64,000 nucleotides of DNA, taken from positions 186,001 to 250,000 of the forward strand of contig NZ_SOBW01000007.1 of the NCBI RefSeq assembly GCF_004364975.1, given 5' to 3'. The position numbers and the translations under genes were made by a program. The notes beneath the pieces were generated by a model. That model worked only from the letters and a program-made list of their open reading frames with translations, had not been told where the DNA came from and searched no databases. This document shows, piece by piece, positions 1 through 9,815 of this stretch (its first letter is position 1; each line of letters begins with the position of its first letter). Source of the DNA: Gelidibacter sediminis. GTDB lineage: Bacteria > Bacteroidota > Bacteroidia > Flavobacteriales > Flavobacteriaceae.

Positions 1-408
1 CGTACCGCTGAAAAAATTAAAATTCAAATTGGTGCTGCTACTGAAGATTTAGAATTACCACCAGAAGAAATGAGCGTTCAAGGACGTGATTTACTGACTG
101 GTAAACCTAAGCAAGTTCAAATTTCGTATCGCGAAATTGCGAAGGCACTTGATAAATCCATTTTGCGTATTGAAGATTCAGTAATGGAAACCTTATCTCA
201 AACCCCACCTGAATTGGCCGCAGACATTTACAATACAGGTATTTATTTAGCTGGTGGAGGATCTATGCTGAGAGGCTTGGATAAACGTTTATCCCAGAAA
301 ACCGATTTGCCAGTATATATAGCTGAAGATCCTTTAAGAGCTGTGGTTAGAGGTACAGGAATTGTATTGAAAAATCTTCCAAAATTCAAAAGCATATTGA
401 TTAAATAG
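1..408 (+). CDS. mreB: Rod shape-determining protein MreB, C-terminal part
   Basis: This is the 3' end of mreB; the reading frame is open from base 1 and the start lies outside the window. MreB is the actin-like ATPase that forms membrane-associated filaments guiding lateral wall synthesis. The visible 135 residues contain the actin-fold C-terminal half: a PPEL segment followed by the adenosine-binding glycine motif LAGGGSMLRGL, then the conserved end with DPLRAVVRGTG. The gene is followed after 9 bp by mreC and by mreD, mrdA and rodA, the standard rod-shape cluster order. The product call is secure from motif plus context; only the N-terminal part is missing. Confidence 0.95.
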   Translation, partial: RTAEKIKIQIGAATEDLELPPEEMSVQGRDLLTGKPKQVQISYREIAKALDKSILRIEDSVMETLSQTPPELAADIYNTGIYLAGGGSMLRGLDKRLSQKTDLPVYIAEDPLRAVVRGTGIVLKNLPKFKSILIK

Positions 409-417
409 TAAGCCCAG

Positions 418-1239
418 ATGCAACAAATCATAAACTTTGTACTTCGGAACAAAACCTTCCTAGTGTTTTTGTTGCTTTTTGGTCTGTCGTTATTTTTTAC
501 CATTCAGTCCCATTCTTATCATAAAAGTAAGTTTATCAACTCGTCCAATATGGTTACAGGAGGGGTGTATCAAGTTGCTAATGGCATTGGTCAATATTTT
601 AATTTAGCCGATGAAAATAAGGCATTATTGGAAGAAAACCGGATGTTGAAAACCATAGTATATAATTTAGATCTTGACACGACCCGTCTTGAACTAGAAA
701 ATTTTAAGCTCAACCCGAGCTATAAGTTCAGGACTGCTCAAGTTTATAAAAATAGTTACTCTCAAACCACCAATTATCTTACTATAAATAAAGGAAAAAA
801 AGACAGTATAAAGGTCGATTTTGGCGTTGTTACCTCAAAAGGAATTGTGGGCATCGTAGAGAATACCTCACAGAACTTTTCATCAGTGCTATCTATTTTA
901 AACACACGTAGCCGCATCAACGCACAACTTAAAAAAACCAACCACATTGGGTCCTTGGTTTGGAACACAGAATCAGCTGAATTTGCGCAATTGATTGATA
1001 TATCCAAATTTGCACCACTCAACATTGGAGATACTATCATTACTGGTGGCCAGTCTACTATTTTCCCAAAAGGAGTATTAATTGGCACGGTAAACTCCTT
1101 TAAGATTGACAATGGAGGTGATAGTTACGTGGTTAACGTTAAGCTTTTTAATGACATGACCAATATTGGCCATGTCTATGTGATTGAGAATTTGCAAGCT
1201 GCCGAAATTAAATCGCTACAAAAACCGAAGAATGACTAA
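418..1239 (+). CDS. mreC: Rod shape-determining protein MreC
   Basis: A 273-residue MreC, the periplasmic scaffold linking MreB and MreD to PBP2 and RodA. Residues about 10-30 form a single membrane anchor, residues about 60-90 (EENRMLKTIVYNLDLD) a short coiled coil, and the rest the beta-barrel MreC domain with the typical segments KGIVGIVENTSQNFSSVLSI, GDTIITGGQSTIFPKGVLIGTV and NIGHVYVIE. Length and position after mreB agree with the family. Its stop overlaps the mreD start by 8 bp, indicating translational coupling in one operon. Confidence 0.95.
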   Translation: MQQIINFVLRNKTFLVFLLLFGLSLFFTIQSHSYHKSKFINSSNMVTGGVYQVANGIGQYFNLADENKALLEENRMLKTIVYNLDLDTTRLELENFKLNPSYKFRTAQVYKNSYSQTTNYLTINKGKKDSIKVDFGVVTSKGIVGIVENTSQNFSSVLSILNTRSRINAQLKKTNHIGSLVWNTESAEFAQLIDISKFAPLNIGDTIITGGQSTIFPKGVLIGTVNSFKIDNGGDSYVVNVKLFNDMTNIGHVYVIENLQAAEIKSLQKPKND

Positions 1240-1738
1240 GGTAATATTAAATATGTCCGTTAGGTTTGTGGTTTTGATTTTAATACAGGTTTTGATCTTC
1301 AATCACATTAATTTTATGGGGTATATCAATCCCTATATCTACATTCTATTTATCATTTTATTTCCAGCAAATAACAATCGTACGTTATTCGTGTTTTTAG
1401 GATTCCTACTTGGACTTTGTGTGGATATATTTTCTGATTCTGGTGGTGTACATGCTGCAGCCTGTGTAACTATAGCGTATATAAGACCTGTCTTTTTAAA
1501 ATTCTCATTTGGAACGGTGTATGATTATCAGTCAATCAAATTCAACCAAATTGATTTTGGAAGTAAGCTAACCTATTTTTCTGCGTTGATTTTTATCCAT
1601 CATTTCATTATGTTTTCCTTAGAAATCTTTAACATTTCTAAAATACTTTTAATACTTCAAAAAACGTTATTCTCAGGGATTTTCACTATACTCCTATGTT
1701 TGATAATCACAATACTTTTTAGTCAAAAACGTAAATGA
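1232..1738 (+). CDS. mreD: Rod shape-determining protein MreD
   Basis: MreD is the integral-membrane partner of MreC. The 168-residue product is almost entirely hydrophobic with about five predicted membrane segments; the motif INPYIYILFIILFP near residue 30 and GFLLGLCVDIF with an acidic residue in a membrane helix are typical. The frame stays open upstream to 1184, but the ATG at 1232 gives the usual MreD length and an N-terminus (MTKVILNMSVRF) that leads straight into helix 1. It overlaps mreC by 8 bp and mrdA by 4 bp (ATGA), so the five rod genes look like one translation-coupled transcript. Confidence 0.92.
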   Translation: MTKVILNMSVRFVVLILIQVLIFNHINFMGYINPYIYILFIILFPANNNRTLFVFLGFLLGLCVDIFSDSGGVHAAACVTIAYIRPVFLKFSFGTVYDYQSIKFNQIDFGSKLTYFSALIFIHHFIMFSLEIFNISKILLILQKTLFSGIFTILLCLIITILFSQKRK

Positions 1739-3678
1739 GAAAATTATTACTCCTTACTGTTATTGTTGTTGTAGGTTTTATTTTTATTGCACGCTTATTT
1801 TATCTTCAGGTTTATAATGAAGATCCGTATAGCTTGTATGAAGATAATGCCATACGAAAGGTATACGACTACCCAAAACGCGGTTATATATATGACCGTC
1901 ATGGCAAATTACTGGTCGCCAATCAACCATCATATGATGTGATGTTTATTCCGCGGGAAGTAAAACCTTTAGATACTCTAGAATTCTGTAACCTTTTAAA
2001 AATTACGAAGGACGATTTTATAAAATTTTATGAGAAAGCATATCGCTATTCGCCCCGTTTGCCTTCAGTATTTATTCCACAACTCTCTAGAATGGAATAT
2101 GCGGTTTTACAGGAGAAAATTAGAAAATATGAAGGGTTTTATATTCAAAAACGATCCTTAAGGGATTACCAGACTACTATTGGCGCAAATGTTTTAGGTG
2201 ATATTGGAGAAGTAAACAATTATATTATTGAAAACGATCCCTATTATAAAAGCGGCGATTTGATTGGAAAACAAGGTGTCGAATTATCTTATGAAGAAGT
2301 GCTTCGAGGGGTAAAAGGTATAAAATTTATTCAGAAGGACCGCTTTAATAGAGATATAGGGCCGTACAAAGAAGGCATTTATGATACGCTGCCCCAAGCT
2401 GGTAAGGACATTAGCATTACCATTGACTCTGAACTTCAAGAATATGGCGAGCTCTTAATGCGTCATAAGCACGGAGGTATTATTGCAATAGAACCGAGCT
2501 CTGGCGAAATTATTTCTATGGTTACAGCGCCGTCCTACAATCCTAACCTATTGGTGGGACGACAACGTTCGAGAAATTTTTCTAAACTGTATACGGATAC
2601 GATTGCAAAACCACTATTTGATAGAAGTTTAAAAGCCCAATATCCACCAGGGTCGCCTTTTAAAGTATTAAGTGCGTTGATCGGACTTCAGGAAAACGTG
2701 GTGACTCCACAGGATCAATTTTCCTGTAGACATGGGTATTATTTAGGTAACAGACGTTTAACTGGCTGTCATAGTCACGTTAGCCCTTTAGCAATGAACC
2801 AGGGTATTGCACAATCCTGCAATGCTTATTTTGTAAATGTTTATAGACGTATTATTGATAAGTATGACAAACCATCGGAAGGCATGGATGTGTGGAGCAA
2901 CCACGTGAAAAGTTTTGGTCTTGGAGATTATTTAGGCTATGACCTTAAAATTGGAAACAAAGGACGTATTCCTGATGCCGATTTTTATGACAAATGGTAT
3001 GGCAAAAATCGCTGGTCCTCAACATATAACATTTCCAACTCCATTGGGCAGGGTGAAGTTGAAACTACCCCGATTCAATTGGCAAACATGGTAGCAGCCA
3101 TTGCTAATCGTGGCTATTATTATACCCCTCATATTATCAAAAGTATTGAAGGGGAATCTATAGACGAGAAATTTACGACACGTAATTATACCACTATTGA
3201 CAAAGAGCATTTTGAGCCCGTAGTACAAGGCATGTTTGATGTTTATAATACCGGAACCGCATACAGCCTTCAGGTTCCTGGAATTGAAATTTGCGGTAAA
3301 ACAGGAACAGCTGAAAACTTTATGAAGATAGACGGCAAACGTACACAACTTACAGATCATTCAATATTTGTGGCTTTTGCACCTAAAGACAATCCAAAAA
3401 TTGCAATTGCTGTTTTTGTGGAAAACGGGTATTGGGGAAGCCGATTTGCAGGACGAATTGCAAGTTTAATGATTGAAAAATACATTAAAGGAGAGGTTAC
3501 CATGACTTCTATGGAAAATTGGATTTTAACCCATAGCTTAGAAAATGAGTATGCAAAACCGTATTCAGGCAAAGAATTTGGAATCAATAGACAGTCCTCC
3601 TTACAAGTTATAGATAAAATAACTAAGGATACTGTGGTAAACCCTAGTAGCACAAGAACATCGTCATTTAACCAGTAA
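1735..3678 (+). CDS. mrdA: Penicillin-binding protein 2 (rod-shape transpeptidase)
   Basis: A class B penicillin-binding protein of 647 residues that cross-links lateral-wall peptidoglycan together with RodA. There is one N-terminal membrane anchor (residues about 4-24), a PBP dimerisation domain starting with the PKRGYIYDRHGKLLVAN motif, and a transpeptidase domain with all three catalytic motifs: SPFK with nucleophile Ser307 and Lys310, SCN at 361-363 and KTG at 522-524. The gene starts inside the mreD stop codon and ends 3 bp before rodA. The last roughly 50 residues are polar, probably a flexible tail. Confidence 0.95.
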   Translation: MRKLLLLTVIVVVGFIFIARLFYLQVYNEDPYSLYEDNAIRKVYDYPKRGYIYDRHGKLLVANQPSYDVMFIPREVKPLDTLEFCNLLKITKDDFIKFYEKAYRYSPRLPSVFIPQLSRMEYAVLQEKIRKYEGFYIQKRSLRDYQTTIGANVLGDIGEVNNYIIENDPYYKSGDLIGKQGVELSYEEVLRGVKGIKFIQKDRFNRDIGPYKEGIYDTLPQAGKDISITIDSELQEYGELLMRHKHGGIIAIEPSSGEIISMVTAPSYNPNLLVGRQRSRNFSKLYTDTIAKPLFDRSLKAQYPPGSPFKVLSALIGLQENVVTPQDQFSCRHGYYLGNRRLTGCHSHVSPLAMNQGIAQSCNAYFVNVYRRIIDKYDKPSEGMDVWSNHVKSFGLGDYLGYDLKIGNKGRIPDADFYDKWYGKNRWSSTYNISNSIGQGEVETTPIQLANMVAAIANRGYYYTPHIIKSIEGESIDEKFTTRNYTTIDKEHFEPVVQGMFDVYNTGTAYSLQVPGIEICGKTGTAENFMKIDGKRTQLTDHSIFVAFAPKDNPKIAIAVFVENGYWGSRFAGRIASLMIEKYIKGEVTMTSMENWILTHSLENEYAKPYSGKEFGINRQSSLQVIDKITKDTVVNPSSTRTSSFNQ

Positions 3679-3681
3679 CTA

Positions 3682-4959
3682 ATGCAAAGAGAATATAAAC
3701 TATTAAATTTTGATTGGCTTACAATCATTATATTCATGCTTCTTGTATTCTTTGGTTGGCTAAATATCATGTCGGCTTCACATGTTGGAGATATCGAAAA
3801 TTATTTCGATATGAGTCAACCCTACGGAAAGCAATCTATTTTTATCTTATTCACAATAGTTCTTATTATCCTAATTCTAGCTTTAGACGCAAAATTTTAT
3901 GAACGTTTTGCGAGTATTATTTACGCCCTGTCAATCCTCTCATTAATAGGACTTTTTATATTTGGAAAGAACGTTAATGGCGCTACAGCTTGGTATGGGA
4001 TAGGCGGTATGACCCTTCAGCCTAGTGAGTTTGCAAAATTTGCGACCTCATTGGCGGTTGCAAAATACATGAGTGATCTACAAACCAATATGAAAACGTT
4101 TAAAGATCAGGCCAAAACCATGGCGCTTATAATATTACCAGCTATTCTTATTCTATTACAAAATGATGCAGGGAGTACAGTTGTCTATGCCGCCTTCTTT
4201 TTTGTGTTTTATCGAGAAGGATTGCAACAAATATATCTTGTCATTGCCGTGTTTTTAATAGGATTATCGGTTTTAGCTCTTAAATTTAATGTAGTTATTG
4301 CAAGTTCAGTAGCCGCACTGGTGATTTTCGGCTATCATTTTTTCGGCCAGAGAAAACGTCCACAGCTCATTCAACCAATTGCTGCAGTAATATTATGTGT
4401 GGCCGTATCATTTGGTGTAAAGTATTTTTATAATTCCATACTCCAACCACATCAAAAAGATAGAATTAGTTTATGGTTACGATTGGAAAAAGACCCGGTA
4501 AAGCTTCTAGAAATGAAACAAACCATACTTTACAACCTCAACGAGTCTGAAAAAGCCATCAGTTCTGGAGGATTGACAGGAAAGGGGTTTTTACAAGGCA
4601 CACGAACTACCGGAAAATTTGTACCAGAACAACATACTGATTATATTTTCAGTACAGTTGGAGAGGAATGGGGCTTCTTGGGGAGCGCGCTAGTGGTCAT
4701 TTTATTTGTAGGGCTCCTGTTACGTATATTATACTTAGCCGAGTTACAGAAATCGACCTTTAGCCGGGTATACGGCTATTGTGTAGCCTCCATTTTATTT
4801 ATCCATTTTTTGATCAATGTTGGGATGGTAATGGGATTAATCCCGACTATCGGGATTCCGCTGCCCTTTTTCAGTTATGGCGGATCTGGGCTTTGGGCCT
4901 ACACCATCCTTCTCTTTATATTTATTAAGCTCGATTCCAACCGGATCAACGAGTGGTAA
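3682..4959 (+). CDS. rodA: SEDS peptidoglycan glycosyltransferase RodA
   Basis: RodA polymerises lipid II during elongation. The 425-residue product has about ten membrane segments and the SEDS signatures: WYGIGGMTLQPSEFAKF in the first third, TDYIFSTVGEEWGF, and the C-terminal block GLIPTIGIPLPFFSYGGSG. It begins 3 bp after mrdA, its cognate class B PBP, as expected for a RodA-PBP2 pair. It is the last gene of the rod operon; a perfect 13-bp inverted repeat follows and the next gene points the opposite way. Confidence 0.95.
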   Translation: MQREYKLLNFDWLTIIIFMLLVFFGWLNIMSASHVGDIENYFDMSQPYGKQSIFILFTIVLIILILALDAKFYERFASIIYALSILSLIGLFIFGKNVNGATAWYGIGGMTLQPSEFAKFATSLAVAKYMSDLQTNMKTFKDQAKTMALIILPAILILLQNDAGSTVVYAAFFFVFYREGLQQIYLVIAVFLIGLSVLALKFNVVIASSVAALVIFGYHFFGQRKRPQLIQPIAAVILCVAVSFGVKYFYNSILQPHQKDRISLWLRLEKDPVKLLEMKQTILYNLNESEKAISSGGLTGKGFLQGTRTTGKFVPEQHTDYIFSTVGEEWGFLGSALVVILFVGLLLRILYLAELQKSTFSRVYGYCVASILFIHFLINVGMVMGLIPTIGIPLPFFSYGGSGLWAYTILLFIFIKLDSNRINEW

Positions 4960-5026
4960 CATTCTGGTGTTTTTAGAAAGTTTAGGTTATAATGTGACCC
5001 CTTATTATGCAGTACCGCACAACATA

Positions 5027-5057
5027 AGAAAACCTGTCTAGGTCAGACAGGTTTTCT
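5027..5057. terminator. Bidirectional terminator between rodA and valS
   Basis: A perfect 13-bp inverted repeat (5027-5039 with 5045-5057) around a 5-base loop sits between the convergent genes rodA and valS. The outer base pairs are A/T-rich (AAAA facing TTTT), so it can act as an intrinsic terminator on either strand. Confidence 0.8.
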
Positions 5058-5080
5058 AAGTTACAGAATAACAAGTTCCA

Positions 5081-7711
5081 CTAATTTAAACTCGACAAAC
5101 TTGATTTAATGGTTTCAATTTTAGCTAATGCATCAGCTTCTTTATTGCGTTCATTTTGCAATACCTGGGCTGGTGCATTGTTTACAAAACGCTCATTAGC
5201 CAACTTTTTTTGGACTGATTTTAAGAAGCCTTCCGTATAATTCAATTCATCGTTTAATTTTTTAATCTCCTCTTCAACATTAATAGCTCCTGAAATTGGG
5301 ATAAAATATTCATTTGATTGAACCCTGAAACTCAATGCACCATCCACGGTCTCATTAACTGACGCCATTTGGGAAATGTTTCCCATTTTTTGTATCACTA
5401 CATTATAATGCTCAGACAACTTCTCGTTATTAATAAATGATAATTCAATACTATCCTTAAACGAAATATTCTTATCTTTTCTTATTGTTCTAATGCCAGA
5501 AACAACTTCTTTGACCACTTCAAAATCGGAGATCAATTGTTTATCAAATGTTTTAATTGTTGGATATGTTGCAACAATCAAAGCATCTTCTGGAGTTCTA
5601 TCCGCTATAAAATGCCAAATTTCTTCAGTTAAGAAAGGCATAAAAGGATGCAATAGCTTTAAATTGGCCTCAAAAAGATCTATGACACTTTTAAATGTTA
5701 CTGAATCTATAGGCTGTTGGTATTCGGGTTTGATCATCTCTAACAACCAAGAACAGAAATCATCCCATATTAATTTATAAATGCCCATAAGTGCATCGGA
5801 CAGCCTGTATTTGCTATAATGATCTTCAATTTCAACCAAGGCCTGTTGGAATCTGGATTGATACCAATCTACCGCAATTTTAGACGCTTTTGGCTGTTCT
5901 ATTTCTGCAACCTCCCACCCTTTAACGAGCCTGAATGCATTCCATATTTTATTCGCAAAGCCTTTTCCCTGATTACATAAATCTTCATCAAACATTAAAT
6001 CATTACCGGCGGCAGAACTCAACAGTAATCCTACGCGCACGCCATCAGCACCATAATCTTCAATCAATTTTATTGCATCAGGAGAATTCCCTAGGGATTT
6101 ACTCATTTTACGACGTTGTTTATCACGTACCAATCCGGTGAGGTAAACGTTTTCAAATGGTTTTTCATCCCTAAACTCATAACCTGCAATTACCATTCGA
6201 GCCACCCAGAAAAAGAGAATATCCGGTCCGGTTACTAAATCATTCGTTGGGTAATAATATTCAATTTCAGGATTGTCAGGATTTCGAATGCCATCAAATA
6301 CACTTATTGGCCACAACCAGGAAGAAAACCAGGTGTCTAGTGCATCTTTATCTTGAGTTAAATCAGCTGTGGTAAGCTTGGGATTTTTCGATTTTTCCTG
6401 CGCCAACAATACAGCGTCTTCCAGACACTCAGCTACCACAAAGTCCTCTTTCCCATCGCCATAGAAATAGGCGGGTATTTGTTGTCCCCACAATAATTGA
6501 CGTGAAATATTCCAATCGCGAATGTTCTCCATCCAATGACGGTAAGTATTGTTAAATCGTTTTGGGAATAACTTCACTTCTTCATCTTCCAAAACTGCTT
6601 TAATAGCCGGTTTTGCAAGATCTTCCATTTTCAAAAACCACTGATCAGATAGTCGCGGCTCTATAACCGCCTTAGTACGCTCACTTGTTCCAACTTTATG
6701 TGTAATATCTTCAGTTTTTGAAAGAATACCTAAATCTTTCAACTCCTGGGTCACATCTTTTCGCGCTACAACCCTATCTTTACCCTGATGATGTAAACCA
6801 AAACTATTTAACGTAGCATCATCATTTAAGATATCTACTACTTCTAAACCGTGCCGGTCTCCAATCTCTTTATCGTTGACGTCATGTGCAGGCGTGATTT
6901 TTAAACAGCCTGTACCAAATTCCATATCCACATAATCATCTGCAATTATGGGTACAATTCTATTGCAAATTGGCACAATCACGTTTTTGCCAATGAGATG
7001 TTGAAAACGTTCATCATTAGGATTCACGCACACCGCAGTATCGCCCAATATAGTTTCAGGACGAGTGGTCGCAATGGTTATAAAATCGTCCTGATTTTCA
7101 ATACGGTAATTTACATAGTACAATTTGTCAGTACGTTCAATATGGATTACCTCTTCATCTGACAACGTAGTTTTAGCTTCAGGATCCCAATTAACCATGC
7201 GATAGCCACGATAAATCAACCCTTTGTTGTACAAATCGACAAAAACTTTAATGACCGATTCACTCATAGCGTCATCCATTGTGAACTTTGTACGGTCCCA
7301 ATCGCAAGAACAACCCAATTTTTTTAATTGCTCGAGAATAACCCCACCATACTCATGAGTCCAATCCCACGCGTGACTTAAAAACTCTTCACGGGATAAT
7401 TTATTTTTATCAATCCCTTGTTCCTTTAATTTGGCTACAACCTTAGCTTCTGTTGCTATGGACGCGTGATCTGTACCAGGTACCCAACAGGCATTCTTAC
7501 CCTGTAAACGCGCTCTACGGATAAGTACGTCCTGAATGGTATTGTTAAGCATATGCCCCATATGCAGTACGCCCGTAACATTTGGAGGAGGGATCACAAT
7601 AGTATAAGGTTCACGCTCGTCTGGTACGGACTTAAAATACTGATGCTCCATCCAATAGGAATACCATTTATCTTCTACGCTAGAGGCGCTGTATTTTGTT
7701 GGGATTGTCAT
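5081..7711 (-). CDS. valS: Valyl-tRNA synthetase
   Basis: An 876-residue class Ia synthetase that charges tRNA-Val. It carries the HIGH signature as HMGH at 50-53 inside [13 protein letters not shown], the editing domain with [13 protein letters not shown], and the second ATP-binding signature KMSKS at 535-539. The last roughly 70 residues form the ValS-specific coiled-coil arm ([20 protein letters not shown]). Length is normal for bacterial ValS. It is a single-gene unit, convergent with rodA and divergent from the DUF1573 gene, with its own -7 box. Confidence 0.97.
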   Translation of the reverse strand: MTIPTKYSASSVEDKWYSYWMEHQYFKSVPDEREPYTIVIPPPNVTGVLHMGHMLNNTIQDVLIRRARLQGKNACWVPGTDHASIATEAKVVAKLKEQGIDKNKLSREEFLSHAWDWTHEYGGVILEQLKKLGCSCDWDRTKFTMDDAMSESVIKVFVDLYNKGLIYRGYRMVNWDPEAKTTLSDEEVIHIERTDKLYYVNYRIENQDDFITIATTRPETILGDTAVCVNPNDERFQHLIGKNVIVPICNRIVPIIADDYVDMEFGTGCLKITPAHDVNDKEIGDRHGLEVVDILNDDATLNSFGLHHQGKDRVVARKDVTQELKDLGILSKTEDITHKVGTSERTKAVIEPRLSDQWFLKMEDLAKPAIKAVLEDEEVKLFPKRFNNTYRHWMENIRDWNISRQLLWGQQIPAYFYGDGKEDFVVAECLEDAVLLAQEKSKNPKLTTADLTQDKDALDTWFSSWLWPISVFDGIRNPDNPEIEYYYPTNDLVTGPDILFFWVARMVIAGYEFRDEKPFENVYLTGLVRDKQRRKMSKSLGNSPDAIKLIEDYGADGVRVGLLLSSAAGNDLMFDEDLCNQGKGFANKIWNAFRLVKGWEVAEIEQPKASKIAVDWYQSRFQQALVEIEDHYSKYRLSDALMGIYKLIWDDFCSWLLEMIKPEYQQPIDSVTFKSVIDLFEANLKLLHPFMPFLTEEIWHFIADRTPEDALIVATYPTIKTFDKQLISDFEVVKEVVSGIRTIRKDKNISFKDSIELSFINNEKLSEHYNVVIQKMGNISQMASVNETVDGALSFRVQSNEYFIPISGAINVEEEIKKLNDELNYTEGFLKSVQKKLANERFVNNAPAQVLQNERNKEADALAKIETIKSSLSSLN

Positions 7712-7749
7712 ACTTTGGTACTGTTTTTGTATATCTATATAATAACAGG

Positions 7750-7757
7750 CAAAGTTA
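7750..7757 (-). promoter_or_regulatory. Predicted -7 box for valS
   Basis: On the minus strand the sequence reads TAACTTTG, a perfect match to the Bacteroidota -7 consensus TAnnTTTG, about 40 bp before the valS start. No TTG was found at the expected -33 spacing, so the call rests on the -7 box and location. Confidence 0.5.
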
Positions 7758-7852
7758 CTTATATTTCTGTTTTCGTGAAATTATAGAAACATTTATTAAG
7801 ACGAAATTTGACGTCTAATTAAGACAGATATATGTCGTACGTCTAATTTATT

Positions 7853-7882
7853 TTGCGAAACGATTTAAAGTAAGTAATTTTG
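7853..7882 (+). promoter_or_regulatory. Predicted promoter (-33/-7) for the DUF1573 gene
   Basis: TTG at 7853-7855 and TAATTTTG at 7875-7882 are separated by 19 bp, the textbook geometry of the Bacteroidota housekeeping promoter. The start codon is 22 bp downstream. This is the best complete promoter match in the window. Confidence 0.65.
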
Positions 7883-7904
7883 ACACTATCAATTTAAATA
7901 TAAA

Positions 7905-8333
7905 ATGATGAAAAATTTATTTGCAATTTTATTTGTAGGAATGCTAAGTGTTTCTGCCTTTGCACAAACCAAAGTAGCAAAAATCGAGTTCAAAACTGAT
8001 GTAATTGATTACGGTACTATAGAAAAAGGTGCTGACGGTGTGCGTGTTTTTGAATTTACCAATACAGGTAATGCGCCTTTAATTATATCTAGGGTGACGT
8101 CTACTTGTGGATGTACAATACCTAAAAAACCGGAAGCTCCAATTCTTCCAGGTGATACCGGTGAGATTCAAGTGAAGTACAATACACAACTTGTAAATCC
8201 GATAAGAAAAACTATTACGGTTATCTCTAATGCCGAGACTCCAACTGTAGCTCTCAAAATAAAAGGTGAGGTAATTGATCCTAACAAAACAAGTTTGTTA
8301 GACAAAAAAGATAAAAGTGTAATGCAACAGTAA
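7905..8333 (+). CDS. DUF1573 domain secreted protein
   Basis: A 142-residue exported protein with a clear signal peptide (residues 1-20, ending SAFAQ) followed by one DUF1573 immunoglobulin-like domain. The family signature is present: DYGTIEKGADGVRVFEFTNTG, then TSTCGCTIPKKPEAPILPG and the strand IQVKYNTQ. DUF1573 proteins are very common in Bacteroidota; their function is unknown, and the fold resembles ASH/MSP beta-sandwich domains. Two ATGs (7905 and 7908) compete for the start. It has its own promoter and terminator, so it is a single-gene unit. Confidence 0.9.
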   Translation: MMKNLFAILFVGMLSVSAFAQTKVAKIEFKTDVIDYGTIEKGADGVRVFEFTNTGNAPLIISRVTSTCGCTIPKKPEAPILPGDTGEIQVKYNTQLVNPIRKTITVISNAETPTVALKIKGEVIDPNKTSLLDKKDKSVMQQ

Positions 8334-8355
8334 TTGGTTCATTACAACACACTAT

Positions 8356-8383
8356 AAAAGCCCTTATGATAAGGGCTTTTTTT
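8356..8383 (+). terminator. Terminator after the DUF1573 gene
   Basis: An 11-bp inverted repeat (8356-8366 with 8370-8380, 3-base loop) with core AGCCCTTA and a run of seven T follows the DUF1573 stop by about 25 bp. The next gene is convergent, and the A-run on the other side could serve it too. Confidence 0.8.
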
Positions 8384-9695
8384 ACAATAAACTCACCAAT
8401 TTAAAGCGAAAGGTCATTATAACCCCATTCCTATCAACTACAAGTTTGATGAATTTCCCTTCACTGCCCCTGAAAAATGCGTTAACTTCCTGTAATTTCA
8501 TAGAATGCACCTCCCGTCTATTTACGGAAATAATCACATCCCCTATCATTAAACCCGCATTTTCTGCAGGAGAGTTTGGTCTTAACTCTGCAATTTTGAA
8601 AGCTGGTTTTAATTGGTATTTGTACGTTTCAACTACCATTATACCAACCGTTTCATCTGCTTTTATCTTGCCGCTATTCTGACGCTCCTTTATTATCCTG
8701 CTGCCGGCTTGCTCTAAAACAATTCCACTTTTATCATATGAAAAGGACGATTTGAAATGTTTGTTCTTTTTAAAAGTGACTTTGGTATTGCCATAATCCA
8801 TAATAATATTGAAACGCTTTAATAGTTCGCCCGACATACTCCCGCTGCGTTCTTTAAATTTTCTCGCAAAACTGACGGCTGCGGAATCTGGATAAGCTAC
8901 GTTTAAATTATTAAGATGAAAACTGTTAATGGAAAATTGATCTAATTTAGAACGTTTGCCATACACACTACCACTTAACCCCTTGCCCAAATAGTCCATA
9001 AAATATTTATCCTTATCGGGCACCAATCCCAACGAATCATTTTCAAAAAGCCATAAGGCATCACTACCCCCTGAATCCATCAAAAGTTTTACAGGAACTA
9101 CATTTCCATTAGTAGTTACGGAGGCATCAATATAGGGTTTGTTATTCACTAAGGTAAGTGCAATAGTTTCACATTTACTACATTTTTTATAAGTATATGT
9201 TTTAGGATTGTTCAACCTAATATACTTAGCACTATAGTTGATCTCCACAATAAAATCTTTGAAAATATCATACCCAATAATCCCATGCACTTGCACCCCT
9301 AGCCTGGACGTAAAATTGATAGACTCATCTGTAATAATATAAACATCCTGATTCACGTTAATGGCGTCTCCTATTTTAAACAGGTTCTTTTCTGATTTTA
9401 ACGCCACAACGTAATCCCCATCACCCAAGCCTCGCAAATAAATTGTTTCAAGGTTCTTTAGTTTTAGCGAATCGGCTGAATCAATTATATTGAACAATAT
9501 GGGTTTACTCACCCCTGTATCTAGTAGAAAAGAAAGGGTTACACCATTGATTTCTACAGGAATTATAATGAGATTATCTATTAACTGGAAGTGAATTTTA
9601 GTCCGTTCTGATCGGGACAGGATAAAACTACTTTGCGAGAAGGCGATATCGCAAAAAAACAGAAAAACTGTCGCTATTAAGAGTCTTTTAAGCAT
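8382..9695 (-). CDS. Secreted retropepsin-like aspartyl protease with PDZ domain
   Basis: A 437-residue exported protein. The start at 9695 (MLKRLLIATVFLFF) is preferred over the in-frame 9719 because it begins directly with a signal peptide. There are two retroviral-type aspartyl protease half-domains: DTG near residue 59 (FLLDTGVSKP) and DSG near residue 207 (LLMDSGGSDALW). The last roughly 90 residues form a PDZ domain with the peptide-binding segment SPAENAGLMIGDVIISVN. Such aspartyl protease-PDZ proteins are frequent in Bacteroidota; substrates are unknown. Convergent with the DUF1573 gene. Confidence 0.88.
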   Translation of the reverse strand: MLKRLLIATVFLFFCDIAFSQSSFILSRSERTKIHFQLIDNLIIIPVEINGVTLSFLLDTGVSKPILFNIIDSADSLKLKNLETIYLRGLGDGDYVVALKSEKNLFKIGDAINVNQDVYIITDESINFTSRLGVQVHGIIGYDIFKDFIVEINYSAKYIRLNNPKTYTYKKCSKCETIALTLVNNKPYIDASVTTNGNVVPVKLLMDSGGSDALWLFENDSLGLVPDKDKYFMDYLGKGLSGSVYGKRSKLDQFSINSFHLNNLNVAYPDSAAVSFARKFKERSGSMSGELLKRFNIIMDYGNTKVTFKKNKHFKSSFSYDKSGIVLEQAGSRIIKERQNSGKIKADETVGIMVVETYKYQLKPAFKIAELRPNSPAENAGLMIGDVIISVNRREVHSMKLQEVNAFFRGSEGKFIKLVVDRNGVIMTFRFKLVSLL

Positions 9696-9801
9696 ATATA
9701 AATGGCAGCGTTCTACCAATTTACAATTCTTTAACTTTAGTTTCCATTTTTACATGGATAATTTCAAAAATCTTTGAGATTATTTTCAGAACTTTACCCC
9801 T

Positions 9802-9809
9802 TAAATTTG
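9802..9809 (+). promoter_or_regulatory. Predicted -7 box immediately before the aminotransferase start
   Basis: TAAATTTG matches TAnnTTTG and ends only 6 bases before the ATG at 9816. Transcription from it would start at or within a few bases of the ATG, giving a leaderless or nearly leaderless mRNA. No TTG lies at the ideal -33 spacing. Confidence 0.4.
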
Positions 9810-9815
9810 ATTCAC